The notes under the pieces were generated by a model. That model saw nothing but the letters and a program-made list of their open reading frames with translations, was not told the origin of the DNA and made no database searches. From Flagellimonas amoyensis (GTDB taxonomy: Bacteria; Bacteroidota; Bacteroidia; Flavobacteriales; Flavobacteriaceae), in contig NZ_QBUK01000003.1 of NCBI RefSeq assembly GCF_003058265.1, forward strand, positions 248,001 to 312,000: a stretch of 64,000 nt of DNA. The letters are read 5' to 3'. Position numbers and translations under genes: made by a program. Below are positions 1 through 8,529 of the stretch, piece after piece (the first letter of the stretch is position 1; every line of letters begins with the position of its first letter).

Positions 1-26
1 ATTATAAACAAGTATAAAAACTATAA

Positions 27-470
27 ATGGCACTTGACAAGATTTTATCTATTGGCGGAAAGCCCGGACTTTACAAATTAGTGACCCAAACCAGAAGCGG
101 CTTTGTCGGCGAATCCCTATTGGACGGCAAGCGTGTTACCGTGGGATTGCGGAGCAATGTGAGCGTACTTTCCGAAATCGCCATTTATACCTTGGAAGAG
201 GAAGTGCCACTTCGTGAAGTCTTTCAAAAGATAAAAGAAAAGGAAGACGGCAAAAAGACCGCCATCAACCACAAGGCCGACAAAATTGAGTTGGAGGAAT
301 ATTTCTTCGAGATCCTCCCCAATTATGACGAGGATAGGGTATATACCAGCGATATCAAGAAGATCATCCAATGGTACAACATCTTGATCGATAACAAGAT
401 CACAGATTTTGTTGTGGCCGAAGACGCTGAAGAAGTCCCCGCTGAAACAGCTTCCAGCGAGGAAGAATAA
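27..470 (+). CDS. DUF5606 domain-containing protein
   Basis: A 147-residue soluble protein that I recognise as the DUF5606 family of Bacteroidota. The conserved start (MALDKILSIGGKPGLYK) and the region around residues 15-65, which reads like a small beta-barrel (LVTQTRSGFVGESLLDGKR), are typical; the C-terminus is acidic (EDAEEVPAETASSEEE). There is no signal peptide or membrane segment, so it should be cytoplasmic. Its biochemical role is unknown. It ends 3 bp before the convergent hexosaminidase gene, leaving no room for a separate terminator. The ATG at 27 is the first in frame, and the upstream region lies outside the window. Confidence 0.88.
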   Translation: MALDKILSIGGKPGLYKLVTQTRSGFVGESLLDGKRVTVGLRSNVSVLSEIAIYTLEEEVPLREVFQKIKEKEDGKKTAINHKADKIELEEYFFEILPNYDEDRVYTSDIKKIIQWYNILIDNKITDFVVAEDAEEVPAETASSEEE

Positions 471-473
471 ACT

Positions 474-2048
474 TTATTCCTTGGCCCAGTCCACCAACTT
501 TGTTGGATAATAATTGATTTCCATCTTTTTCAGATAGGGCACTTGCTGCGCCAAGCGCTTTCTGTAGTCCTCCCAATCGCAATGTTCCGTTGGGGACCAG
601 CCCAATTCAGCATACCCAATGGCGCGTGGAAAGGCCAAATATTCAATACCAGCACTGTCGTCTATGGTCTCGGACCACAGAGGGGCCTCAATGCCAAGGA
701 TGCTCTCCACGGGAAGTCCTTCCACCAAGGTTTCAGGAAGCCACTTGTAGGCCACATCCACAGGGATAAGGCCAGCCCAGGTCAATCCATATTCGGAGAT
801 GGAATCATATTTCATGTCCATATAGGTCTTTCCGGCCATCGAAATCAGGATTTTGGACCCATTTTTGGCCGCTTTGGTGGCATGCTCCGGTTCGTTCCAT
901 AGTTGGACCACGGTGGAGGAATCAATGTCCGCTTGCGCAATTTCGTTCCAGCCGATGGACCTTTTGCCATGCTTCTGTACAATCTTCTCCACTTTTTCCA
1001 CAAAGTGGATGTAGTCCTTCTTCTTGGTCACATGGCTTTCATCCCCGCCGATGTGGAAGTAAGGGCCAGGGGTGATGGCTGCTATTTCGCCTATCACATC
1101 GTCCAGAAAGCTGTAAACGGTATCTTTTTGGGCGTCAAAAGTGCTGAAACCAACTTTTGTCCCTGAGTAGGGCTTCACAGGTTTTCCATTGCCGTTCAAG
1201 AAGGGATAGCTCACCGAAGCGGCGTTCGTATGTCCGGGCATGTCCACCTCGGGAACGATGGTCATGTGCCTTTCAGCGGCATATCGCACCAATTCCTTAT
1301 AATCCTCTTGGGTGAAGAAGCCCCCTTTGCCACCGCCAACTTCGGTCGCTGCGCCGATCTCGGTCAATTTTGGCCACGATTTTATCTCGATACGCCATCC
1401 TTGGTCGTCCGTAAGGTGCAAGTGCAGCGTGTTGTACTTGTAATAAGCGAGGATGTCCACGAATTTTTTCACCTCGTCCACTGTAAAGAAATGGCGCGCC
1501 ACATCCAGCATGGCCCCGCGATAGGCAAACTTGGGAGCGTCCAGTATTTTTCCGGTCGGTATCAGCCACAAAGGATGGTCGGTAAGCGTGTCATTGCTTT
1601 GTTGTGGGATAAGCTGTCTAAGGGTTTGTATCCCCCTAAAGGCACCCGCAGCGGTTTTGGCGTTCAAAAGGATGGAATCTTTCTTGATATAAAGCTGGTA
1701 GGACTCGGGCGTCTCCAGTTCCAAACTGTCGGATTGGTTGATGTAGATCATCCGCTCCACTTTGCTGTCGGGTGTGGCATTCACCGCAAGGTCCAGACCG
1801 GTCTTTCCCTTTATTTTTTCAGAGAGATATTTGCCCACTTCCTCAAATTTGGGATCTATCGTTGAGGTATAGATGGTTGTACTGCTGTCCAGGCCAAAGG
1901 CACTGTGCGTGGCGATTGTCTTGATAGGTTTGGGGATCAAGGGAACGGTGGTCAAATCTGTTTTTGGAAACACGATTTCCTTTTTTTCGGTTTGACAGGC
2001 GGCCAAGCATACAATGGCAGCGAACAGTACAAGTGATCGGTATAGCAT
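474..2048 (-). CDS. Beta-N-acetylhexosaminidase, GH20, lipoprotein
   Basis: A 524-residue secreted enzyme predicted to release terminal N-acetylglucosamine or N-acetylgalactosamine from chitin-type or glycan substrates. It has a lipoprotein signal peptide with lipobox LAAC (Cys18), an N-terminal GH20b-like domain (about residues 35-165), and a TIM-barrel catalytic domain from about 170. The GH20 hallmark HIGGDES carries the catalytic Asp-Glu pair at D336-E337, and HLTDDQGWR (211-219) and PEVDMPGH (266-273) are also conserved. The length is normal for the family. Lipidation suggests a periplasmic or outer-membrane location. It lies just downstream of an SGNH hydrolase on the same strand (14 bp gap), so the two may act together on acetylated amino sugars; that link is inference. 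Confidence 0.93.
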   Translation of the reverse strand: MLYRSLVLFAAIVCLAACQTEKKEIVFPKTDLTTVPLIPKPIKTIATHSAFGLDSSTTIYTSTIDPKFEEVGKYLSEKIKGKTGLDLAVNATPDSKVERMIYINQSDSLELETPESYQLYIKKDSILLNAKTAAGAFRGIQTLRQLIPQQSNDTLTDHPLWLIPTGKILDAPKFAYRGAMLDVARHFFTVDEVKKFVDILAYYKYNTLHLHLTDDQGWRIEIKSWPKLTEIGAATEVGGGKGGFFTQEDYKELVRYAAERHMTIVPEVDMPGHTNAASVSYPFLNGNGKPVKPYSGTKVGFSTFDAQKDTVYSFLDDVIGEIAAITPGPYFHIGGDESHVTKKKDYIHFVEKVEKIVQKHGKRSIGWNEIAQADIDSSTVVQLWNEPEHATKAAKNGSKILISMAGKTYMDMKYDSISEYGLTWAGLIPVDVAYKWLPETLVEGLPVESILGIEAPLWSETIDDSAGIEYLAFPRAIGYAELGWSPTEHCDWEDYRKRLAQQVPYLKKMEINYYPTKLVDWAKE

Positions 2049-2061
2049 AATGATCGATTGG

Positions 2062-2706
2062 TTATTCTACGTAATTTTTGAGGACATCGTACCAGATGTC
2101 ATATCCTTTGGAATTCATATGGAGTCCATCTTCAATAAAGATATCCTGTTTTAGCTTTCGTTTTTCGAACATAGGGGACCAAACATCCACAAATTCCACC
2201 CCTTCGGTTTTTGAGGCCAATCGGGCCAACTTCCTGTTCAAACGCTTGTATTTGCCCCGCAACTGCCATCTGGAGATGCTGGGTTTGGGCGAAATAAGGA
2301 CAATTTTCATGTCCGGTTTTCTTTGCTGAAGGGTCTGTATGATCTTTTCCGAAGTGTTGAGAATATCCTTCGGTCTTTTCTTTGCAGAAATGTCATTGTC
2401 CCCTTCATAAATGAAGACCTTGGTGGGGGTGTAGGCCAAGATAAGATCATCAAGATAGAGGGCCAAGTCCGAAAATTGGGAGCCACCAAAGCCGGTGTTC
2501 ACCACTTGGTGATCGGGAAAACGTTCTTGGAGGTCTTTCCATAGCCGAACGCTGGAACTTCCTGTAAACACTATGGTGGGACGGGAAACATCCCAGATGG
2601 TATCGTATTTTTTCTGGATGTCCGTCACCTCTTTTTTGAAAGGTTCGGGGGATTGTGAGTGGCCAAGGTAGGAGAGCAACAATAGGGCAACCAAGATTCT
2701 TTTCAT
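2062..2706 (-). CDS. SGNH/GDSL-family hydrolase, exported
   Basis: A 214-residue predicted esterase or acetylhydrolase. From the ATG at 2706 the protein starts with a clean signal peptide (MKRILVALLLLSYLGHSQ); the frame stays open to an ATG at 2748, but that version hides the signal peptide 14 residues in, so I prefer 2706. SGNH blocks are visible: VFTGSSSVRLW (block I, catalytic Ser), NTGFGGS (block II Gly), YEGDNDIS (block III Asn), and DGLHMNSKGY (block V Asp and His). Fold and catalysis are well supported; the substrate is not. It is probably periplasmic and co-transcribed with the downstream GH20 hexosaminidase. Confidence 0.88.
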   Translation of the reverse strand: MKRILVALLLLSYLGHSQSPEPFKKEVTDIQKKYDTIWDVSRPTIVFTGSSSVRLWKDLQERFPDHQVVNTGFGGSQFSDLALYLDDLILAYTPTKVFIYEGDNDISAKKRPKDILNTSEKIIQTLQQRKPDMKIVLISPKPSISRWQLRGKYKRLNRKLARLASKTEGVEFVDVWSPMFEKRKLKQDIFIEDGLHMNSKGYDIWYDVLKNYVE

Positions 2707-2851
2707 GGATCTGAATGTTTTTCCAAAAATAAGATATATGAACTTCATCCTAGGGCTTTCCTTTGTGTTCCGTTTGAAAAAGTGTTGAAAAAAGGTTGAT
2801 ATTCTTCACAAATAACACCAAGATCCAATGGTGTCTAAAGTAGCGGATTTG

Positions 2852-2859
2852 TACTTTTG
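2852..2859 (+). promoter_or_regulatory. -7 box of mazG promoter
   Basis: TACTTTTG is an exact match to the Bacteroidota -7 consensus TAnnTTTG. It ends 15 bp before the mazG ATG, which predicts a very short leader of about 10 nt. I see no convincing TTG at the -33 position. Confidence 0.5.
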
Positions 2860-2874
2860 GCTAAAATATTATAG

Positions 2875-3648
2875 ATGAACGCAAGACCAGAGCAGCTAAA
2901 GGCATTGGAACGACTGTTGAACATCATGGACGAACTCCGTGAGCAATGTCCATGGGACAAAAAACAGACCATGCAGACCCTACGCCACCTCACCATAGAG
3001 GAAACCTACGAACTGGGCGATGCCATCTTGGACAATGACCTTGATGAGGTAAAGAAGGAATTGGGGGATTTGTTGCTGCACATTGTCTTTTATGCCAAGA
3101 TCGGTTCCGAGACCCGGGATTTTGACATTGCAGATGTGGCCAATGGTATTTGCGAGAAATTGATCAACAGGCATCCGCACATTTATGGCGATGTCAAGGT
3201 GCAGAACGAAGAAGAGGTAAAGCAGAACTGGGAAAGCATCAAACTTAAGGAAGGGAAGAAAAGTGTGCTCGAGGGTGTGCCCAACAGTCTTCCGGCATTG
3301 GTGAAGGCCAACCGTATCCAGGAAAAAGTGGCCGGGGTGGGGTTCGACTGGGAGCACCCGGAACAGGTCTTTGAAAAACTGAAGGAGGAATTGGCAGAAC
3401 TCCAGCATGAGGTGAAGCAGAATGACATGGACAAGATGGAGTCAGAGTTCGGGGATGTACTCTTTTCCATGGTGAACTACGCCCGTTTTCTGAAAATCAA
3501 TCCAGAAAATGCCCTGGAGCGCACCAACAAGAAATTCATCAAGCGTTTCCAATATTTGGAGGGCAAGGCCAAGGAATCCGGAAAGACCTTACGGGAAATG
3601 ACCTTGGCGGAAATGGACGTTTTTTGGGAAGAGGCAAAAGGTCTTTGA
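2875..3648 (+). CDS. mazG: Nucleoside triphosphate pyrophosphohydrolase MazG
   Basis: A 257-residue all-alpha NTP pyrophosphohydrolase that hydrolyses (d)NTPs to the monophosphate and PPi, in house-cleaning and (p)ppGpp-linked nucleotide control. Two MazG domains are visible: the N-terminal one has CPWDKKQT (about 21-28), EETYELGDAI and EVKKELGDLLLH, which supply the metal-binding ExxE...ExxD residues, and the C-terminal one repeats this as EELAELQHE and ESEFGDVLFSMVNYAR. The length matches the E. coli-type two-domain protein. It is divergent from the SGNH gene, and the promoter box lies at 2852-2859. Confidence 0.95.
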   Translation: MNARPEQLKALERLLNIMDELREQCPWDKKQTMQTLRHLTIEETYELGDAILDNDLDEVKKELGDLLLHIVFYAKIGSETRDFDIADVANGICEKLINRHPHIYGDVKVQNEEEVKQNWESIKLKEGKKSVLEGVPNSLPALVKANRIQEKVAGVGFDWEHPEQVFEKLKEELAELQHEVKQNDMDKMESEFGDVLFSMVNYARFLKINPENALERTNKKFIKRFQYLEGKAKESGKTLREMTLAEMDVFWEEAKGL

Positions 3649-3695
3649 ACAAGACCCCTTTGACCAAAAGAATTACTTACTGAACTCCATAGAGG

Positions 3696-3727
3696 CATTG
3701 TCCCCTTGAGGGGACTTTAGGGGTGTT
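3696..3727 (+). repeat. Dispersed GTCCCC-TTGA-GGGGAC hairpin repeat, copy 1
   Basis: This 32-bp element reads CATT-GTCCCCTTGAGGGGAC-TTTAGGGGTGTT. GTCCCC and GGGGAC can form a 6-bp hairpin with loop TTGA. Near-identical copies occur at 21981-22012 and 60523-60554. Here it sits in the mazG-MATE gap, about 80 bp before the MATE start codon and in the same orientation as that gene. Confidence 0.75.
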
Positions 3728-3807
3728 TTATCCCAAAAAGTTTTACAGATTCAGAGTGAAAAAAATTCCAATCCCACTATCTTTACGCTCTTTTTTAAAC
3801 CACCGAA

Positions 3808-5175
3808 GTGTTCCAGCAATACACCAAAGAATTTGCCTATAACCTCAAGTTGTCCTACCCCGTTATCTTGGGGATGTTGGGGCACACCTTTGTGGCCTTT
3901 GCGGACAACATCATGGTTGGGCAATTGGGTACGGCCGAATTGGCCGCGGTCTCTCTTGGAAACAGTTTTGTGTTCATTGCCATGTCCTTGGGCATTGGTT
4001 TTTCAACGGCCATAACACCTTTGGTGGCAGAGGCCGATGGGGCAGGGGACCAAGCGGCGGGCAAGAATGCACTCAAGCATGGTTTGGTACTCTGTACGCT
4101 ATTGGGACTTTCCCTGTTCGGGGTCATTTTGCTTTGCAAACCCCTGCTGTACCATATGGAGCAACCTCCTGAGGTGGTGGAACTTGCCATCCCATATTTG
4201 GAATTGGTGGCCTTTTCCTTGGTCCCCTTGGTCATGTTCCAAGCGTTCAAACAGTTTTCTGATGGCTTGTCGCAGACCAAATACCCCATGATTGCCACTA
4301 TTTTGGCCAATGTGGTCAATATTTCCCTCAATTATCTGCTCATATTCGGGTCTCTTGGATTTCCCAAGCTAGGTATTGTTGGCGCGGCCATCGGAACTTT
4401 GGCATCCCGGGTAATCATGGTGGCCTTCATTTGGTTTTTGTTGAAACGAAAGGAAAAGTTTGAAGCCTACGTGACCCATTTCAATTTCAAAAAGATTGAG
4501 AAAACGGTAATGAAAAAGATCATCAGCCTTGGGTTTCCCTCAGCGTTGCAGATGTTCTTTGAAGTGGCCATTTTCACGGCGGCCATCTGGCTGAGCGGCG
4601 TATTGGGTAAAAATGCACAGGCGGCCAACCAGATAGCCCTCAACCTGAGCAGCATGACCTTCATGGTGGGCATGGGCCTCAGCGTGGCGGCCATGGTGCG
4701 TGTGGGCAACCAAAAGGGGCTCCAAAATTTCAGGGAGCTCAGGCGTATCGCCGAATCCATCTTTTTTCTCACATTGTTATTGGAAATTGTCTTTGCCGCC
4801 CTCTTTTTGATGGGAAGACACTGGTTTCCTACCATCTATTTGGATGTGGACGACTTGATCAACCAAGCGGACAACACCGAGGTGATCGTTATAGCGGCCA
4901 AGCTGTTGCTGGTCGCCGCCTTTTTTCAGATATCGGATGGACTGCAAGTGGTGGTGCTCGGGGCACTTCGTGGACTTCAGGATGTAAAGATTCCAACCCT
5001 TATTACCTTTGTGGCCTATTGGTTGATAGGGTTCCCGATCAGTTATTATTTGGGACTGTTCACGGATTTTGGCAGCACGGGCATCTGGATCGGATTGTTG
5101 TCGGGGCTAACAGCATCGGCGGTAATGTTGTATATTCGATTCAACTATTTGACGAAAAAATTGATTTCCCAATAA
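3808..5175 (+). CDS. MATE family efflux transporter
   Basis: A 455-residue multidrug and toxic-compound extrusion family transporter, which exports cationic compounds using a Na+ or H+ gradient. The sequence is hydrophobic throughout with about 12 membrane segments. The family start region YPVILGMLGHTFVAFADN and the MVGQLGTAELAAVSLG motif after it are visible, with a second half-repeat around residue 245 (LGFPSALQMFFEVAIFT). I chose the GTG start at 3808 because the residues after it (FQQYTKEFAYNLKLS) match the usual N-terminus of flavobacterial relatives; the next ATG would remove the first helix. The substrate cannot be told from sequence. Confidence 0.92.
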   Translation: MFQQYTKEFAYNLKLSYPVILGMLGHTFVAFADNIMVGQLGTAELAAVSLGNSFVFIAMSLGIGFSTAITPLVAEADGAGDQAAGKNALKHGLVLCTLLGLSLFGVILLCKPLLYHMEQPPEVVELAIPYLELVAFSLVPLVMFQAFKQFSDGLSQTKYPMIATILANVVNISLNYLLIFGSLGFPKLGIVGAAIGTLASRVIMVAFIWFLLKRKEKFEAYVTHFNFKKIEKTVMKKIISLGFPSALQMFFEVAIFTAAIWLSGVLGKNAQAANQIALNLSSMTFMVGMGLSVAAMVRVGNQKGLQNFRELRRIAESIFFLTLLLEIVFAALFLMGRHWFPTIYLDVDDLINQADNTEVIVIAAKLLLVAAFFQISDGLQVVVLGALRGLQDVKIPTLITFVAYWLIGFPISYYLGLFTDFGSTGIWIGLLSGLTASAVMLYIRFNYLTKKLISQ

Positions 5176-5211
5176 CAAGGCTCCCCATGTTCGGGACCAA
5201 ATTGAAAGCAC

Positions 5212-5439
5212 ATGGAACTACCTAAATTTTTATTGGCCGATAACACCGATTATCCTACGGCCATTTTCATAGTCCATACCGAATATCCACGATTTGTCAT
5301 CAATCTGGAAGATGATGAAGTGGAGTGGCTGGAAGAATTTTCCCAAGAGGACGAAGCAGAGCTTGCCGAAGAGGCCGAAAGCCTTATCGAGGCGGCCACG
5401 GCGTTTTACGATAGGGAAGTCTCCAGATACGACGAATAA
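5212..5439 (+). CDS. Small acidic conserved protein, function unknown
   Basis: A 75-residue, strongly acidic cytoplasmic protein (MELPKFLLADNTDYPTAIF at the start, runs of Glu and Asp in the second half). I recognise it only as a small protein of the type kept in flavobacterial genomes and have no function for it. Its stop codon shares a base with the ATG of the PAP2 gene (TAATG at 5437-5441), so it is translationally coupled to the lipid-phosphatase and GT39 genes that follow. Coding is supported by this overlap and by normal codon use. Confidence 0.75.
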   Translation: MELPKFLLADNTDYPTAIFIVHTEYPRFVINLEDDEVEWLEEFSQEDEAELAEEAESLIEAATAFYDREVSRYDE

Positions 5440-6008
5440 TGTTGGACCAGCTCATACAGTTCGATAAAGACCTTTTCCTGTTCCTGAACGGATTGGGAAC
5501 GGAGGCATGGGACGGTTTTTGGATGTTCATGACCACCACCCGTAATTCTGCCCCGCTCTATCTGCTGTTGCTCTATCTTACCTACAAACATTTTGGACTG
5601 AAAAAAACGGCCGTTGTGTTGGTTGGCATTGCCTTGCTGATTACTTGCACGGACCAGTTGTCCAATTTTTTCAAATATGGTCTGGCCCGGTTACGGCCTT
5701 GTCACGACCCTGAAATCAGTACTGCGATGCGCCTAGTGAAAAGTTATTGCGGCGGGCAGTTCGGGTATTTTTCGGCCCATGCGGCCAATTCTTTCGGTCC
5801 GGCCATTTTCTTCACCGTTCTTTTCCGCAATAAAGTGAAATACATAGGCTGGATCTTGGTTTTTTGGGCCTGTGTTGTCGCCTACAGTAGGATTTATATT
5901 GGCGTGCACTATCCTTTGGATGTGATCACAGGAGCTTTGGTCGGCTCTTTCTTCGGATGGGTATTTGCTAGGTTGGCTATATTTGCATTCCAAAAAATAG
6001 GTTCATGA
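5439..6008 (+). CDS. PAP2-family phosphatase
   Basis: A 189-residue membrane phosphatase of the type-2 phosphatidic acid phosphatase superfamily, which includes undecaprenyl-diphosphate phosphatases. The three family motifs are visible: KYGLARLRPCH (motif 1, KxxxxxxRP), YFSAHAANS (motif 2, usually PSGH; here the sequence is SAH), and SRIYIGVHYPLDVITG (motif 3, SRxxxxxHxxxD). Five to six hydrophobic segments are apparent. It overlaps the small gene before it by one base and the GT39 gene after it by 4 bp (ATGA), so it is likely one operon. I infer a role in recycling or trimming polyprenyl-phosphate carriers used by the adjacent glycosyltransferase. Confidence 0.9.
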   Translation: MLDQLIQFDKDLFLFLNGLGTEAWDGFWMFMTTTRNSAPLYLLLLYLTYKHFGLKKTAVVLVGIALLITCTDQLSNFFKYGLARLRPCHDPEISTAMRLVKSYCGGQFGYFSAHAANSFGPAIFFTVLFRNKVKYIGWILVFWACVVAYSRIYIGVHYPLDVITGALVGSFFGWVFARLAIFAFQKIGS

Positions 6009-7663
6009 TCTCCACGGCCCGGTATTGGTTCTTTATTGCCCTGATCGTCTTGGTGTACATCGTGGGGATGTTCGTGACCCTCTTCGAGAACGATTCGGCC
6101 CAGTTTGCGGTAATGGCCATGCGAATGGTCCAAGAGAATGATTTTTTGAGTCTTTTCAAAGGTCCGGAAGAATATCTGGACAAGCCACACATGCACTATT
6201 GGTTGGCCGCTCTTTCCTATAAAGTATTTGGAATACACGATTGGGCCTACCGCATTCCGGGCATATTGGCCACGTTTTTGGCCGCTTACAGCTGCTACGG
6301 TCTTGGTAAATTGCTCTATAACAAGGATGTGGGACGCTTGGCCTCCCTCATATTCATGACCGCACAGACCATAGTGCTGGCCAATATCGATATTCGTACC
6401 GATGCCGTGCTGACCGGTTTCACCATTTTTGCGATATGGCAATTGGCGACCTTTATTGAAAAAGGAACTTTACAGAGTGTTGTATTGGGTGCCTTTGGGG
6501 CAGGGATGGCCTTTTCCACCAAGGGGCAGATAGCCCTTGTGGTCATTGGGATTTCCCTCTTGTGCCATTTGGCCTATACCCGAAAATGGGCACGTTTGCT
6601 CAATTGGCGGTTGCTGGTGGCCCTCTTGGTCTTTGGGTTGACCATTTCCCCGATGCTGTATGCTTATTACCACCAATTTGACCTGCACCCAGAAAAAGTG
6701 ATCCGTGGCAAGGACCACCGAAGCGGTATCTTCTTCATTTTTTGGGAACAGAGCTTTGAGCGGATGAGCGGCGAAGGCGTTGGGAAGAACAGCAGTGACT
6801 TCTTTTTCTTCTTCCATACCTTCTTATGGGTGTTCCTGCCATGGACCGTTCTAGCATTGATGGGGTATTGGACGCAATTGAAAGCATTTTGGCAAGCCAA
6901 GTTTGCCCAACGCCCACAATTGGAGTTTCTGACCGTTGGGGGCATTTCCATTTTATTCTTTCTGATCAGTTTTGCGCAGTTCAAACTGCCGCACTACATC
7001 AATATTTTGATTCCACTGTATGCCGTGATGTCGGCCGCTTTCCTGTTTGGGCTCTACCAACGGGAAAAACAGAAAATGGCCAAAGTGATTCTGGGTATCC
7101 AATATTTTATATTGGGATTGGTGGTCGTTTTCGCGTTGTTAGTCTGTTTCTATGTGTTCCGATTGGAACAATGGTACGGGTATTTATTTTTGGTCGCAGC
7201 ATTGGTACTGGTAGCCTATTTCATCTTGAAAAAAGAAACGGTCTATGCAAAGATCGTGACGGTCGCCATTCTCAGTTCGGTAGTGCTGAACGGGTTGATG
7301 AATGCCCACTTCTATCCCAAATTGCTTGAATACCAAGGAGGCTCCACCATGGCGGAAAAGGTGAGGGAGAACAACATTCCCGTGGACAAGATCTATAAGA
7401 TTTCGGAAAGGTACTCTTGGTCCTTGGATTTCTACAACAAAAAGCCGGTACAGCTGTCCTCACTCTCGGAAATAGCCGATAAAAAGGATATTTGGGTCTA
7501 TGCCACGGACGAGGAACTGGAGCAGCTGCGAAAAAATGGGTTTCAATGGAAGGAACAGATCACGGTAGATCAATTCCGGATCACCCGCCTACAGGCCAAA
7601 TTCCTGAACCCGAACACCCGTGAGGGCAAGCTCAACCATATGCATTTGGTTCATTTGGATTGA
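6005..7663 (+). CDS. GT39-family (ArnT-like) membrane glycosyltransferase
   Basis: A 552-residue polytopic glycosyltransferase of the ArnT/PMT superfamily, which uses polyprenyl-phosphate sugars on the periplasmic face. The first loop after TM1 contains the acidic stretch LFENDSAQFAVMAMRM (family catalytic-loop position) followed by LDKPHMHYWLAALSYK, the typical KPP-like motif region. About 11-12 hydrophobic helices follow, and the last 120 residues are a soluble tail. It overlaps PAP2 upstream and its 3' end overlaps the convergent flippase-like gene by 13 bp. The sugar and acceptor (lipid A, lipid or protein) are not predictable here. Confidence 0.88.
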   Translation: MISTARYWFFIALIVLVYIVGMFVTLFENDSAQFAVMAMRMVQENDFLSLFKGPEEYLDKPHMHYWLAALSYKVFGIHDWAYRIPGILATFLAAYSCYGLGKLLYNKDVGRLASLIFMTAQTIVLANIDIRTDAVLTGFTIFAIWQLATFIEKGTLQSVVLGAFGAGMAFSTKGQIALVVIGISLLCHLAYTRKWARLLNWRLLVALLVFGLTISPMLYAYYHQFDLHPEKVIRGKDHRSGIFFIFWEQSFERMSGEGVGKNSSDFFFFFHTFLWVFLPWTVLALMGYWTQLKAFWQAKFAQRPQLEFLTVGGISILFFLISFAQFKLPHYINILIPLYAVMSAAFLFGLYQREKQKMAKVILGIQYFILGLVVVFALLVCFYVFRLEQWYGYLFLVAALVLVAYFILKKETVYAKIVTVAILSSVVLNGLMNAHFYPKLLEYQGGSTMAEKVRENNIPVDKIYKISERYSWSLDFYNKKPVQLSSLSEIADKKDIWVYATDEELEQLRKNGFQWKEQITVDQFRITRLQAKFLNPNTREGKLNHMHLVHLD

Positions 7664-8529
7664 TTCGATTCCAGTTCCGGTTTTTTGAAATGGTACGCGA
7701 TTCCCATAAAGGAAACGAGGGCCGTGATCAAAAAGAAGGTGAAACTGATACCGATGGATGTACTTGTATCCAATCCCAACCATTTGGCGCCATAGAGAAA
7801 AGTGACTTCCCGGCTTCCAATCCCACCAATGGTCAAAGGAATGACCGACACAATGGACGAGATCAAAAAGACGAAAAGATATTCGATGGCGTCCATTGTC
7901 ACCGATAATGACTTTAAAATAAAGAATGCACAGACCAATTGTGCCAATTGTACCAGTGCCGAATAGCCGAAAGACATCCAAAAAACGGGAAGGGTAGTGG
8001 GGAAGAACGATCTGTTCACGAACCAAAACACGACCACACTTGCCGGAATGGCCGCCATCAGCAGCCAGAAAAAGGATTGTAGGAATGCATTTTCGGACAG
8101 CAGGGCAAGGGCGCAGGCATAAACGAACAGCAACAACATCCCGCTCAAGCGGTCCAGCAGCAGACTTGAAACCACTTTTTTGGTGCCGGGTTGATAGGCT
8201 TTTTGGACCACATAGCCTTTATAGGCATCCCCACCGATTCCCCCGGGGAGGAAGAGGTTATAGAACATCCCGAGCAGATACAATTTCAGGTTGCTGGCGT
8301 GCGAAAGTTGGGCTCCTATTTGGTGAAAATACAGGTTCAGCCTGAATGCGGAGAGTACTTTGGAAACCACAAAAAAGAGGAGCGCTAGGAACAGAAAAAG
8401 CGGGTCGCTCTTTCGGAGTGTCTGCAAAACGTTTTTCAGATCTATTTTGGTGAAGATGAAGTAGATCAGCGCTGCACTTACAACGATCTTTAGGACAGTG
8501 ATCCCCTGTTTACGCAGCTTTTCCGTCAC
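7651..8529 (-). CDS. Lysylphosphatidylglycerol synthase TM-like / flippase-like protein
   Basis: A 292-residue integral membrane protein of the UPF0104 / LPG_synthase_TM family, the transmembrane half of MprF without the aminoacyl-transfer domain. Eight or so helices are visible, with family features GIGGDAYKGYVV around residue 96 and a conserved VIPLTIGGIGSREVTFLYG near residue 230. Such stand-alone proteins are often linked with glycosyltransferases and proposed to flip lipids. It overlaps the upstream GT2 gene by 20 bp, so the two are coupled, and its 3' end overlaps the convergent GT39 gene. Confidence 0.85.
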   Translation of the reverse strand: MTEKLRKQGITVLKIVVSAALIYFIFTKIDLKNVLQTLRKSDPLFLFLALLFFVVSKVLSAFRLNLYFHQIGAQLSHASNLKLYLLGMFYNLFLPGGIGGDAYKGYVVQKAYQPGTKKVVSSLLLDRLSGMLLLFVYACALALLSENAFLQSFFWLLMAAIPASVVVFWFVNRSFFPTTLPVFWMSFGYSALVQLAQLVCAFFILKSLSVTMDAIEYLFVFLISSIVSVIPLTIGGIGSREVTFLYGAKWLGLDTSTSIGISFTFFLITALVSFMGIAYHFKKPELESNQSK

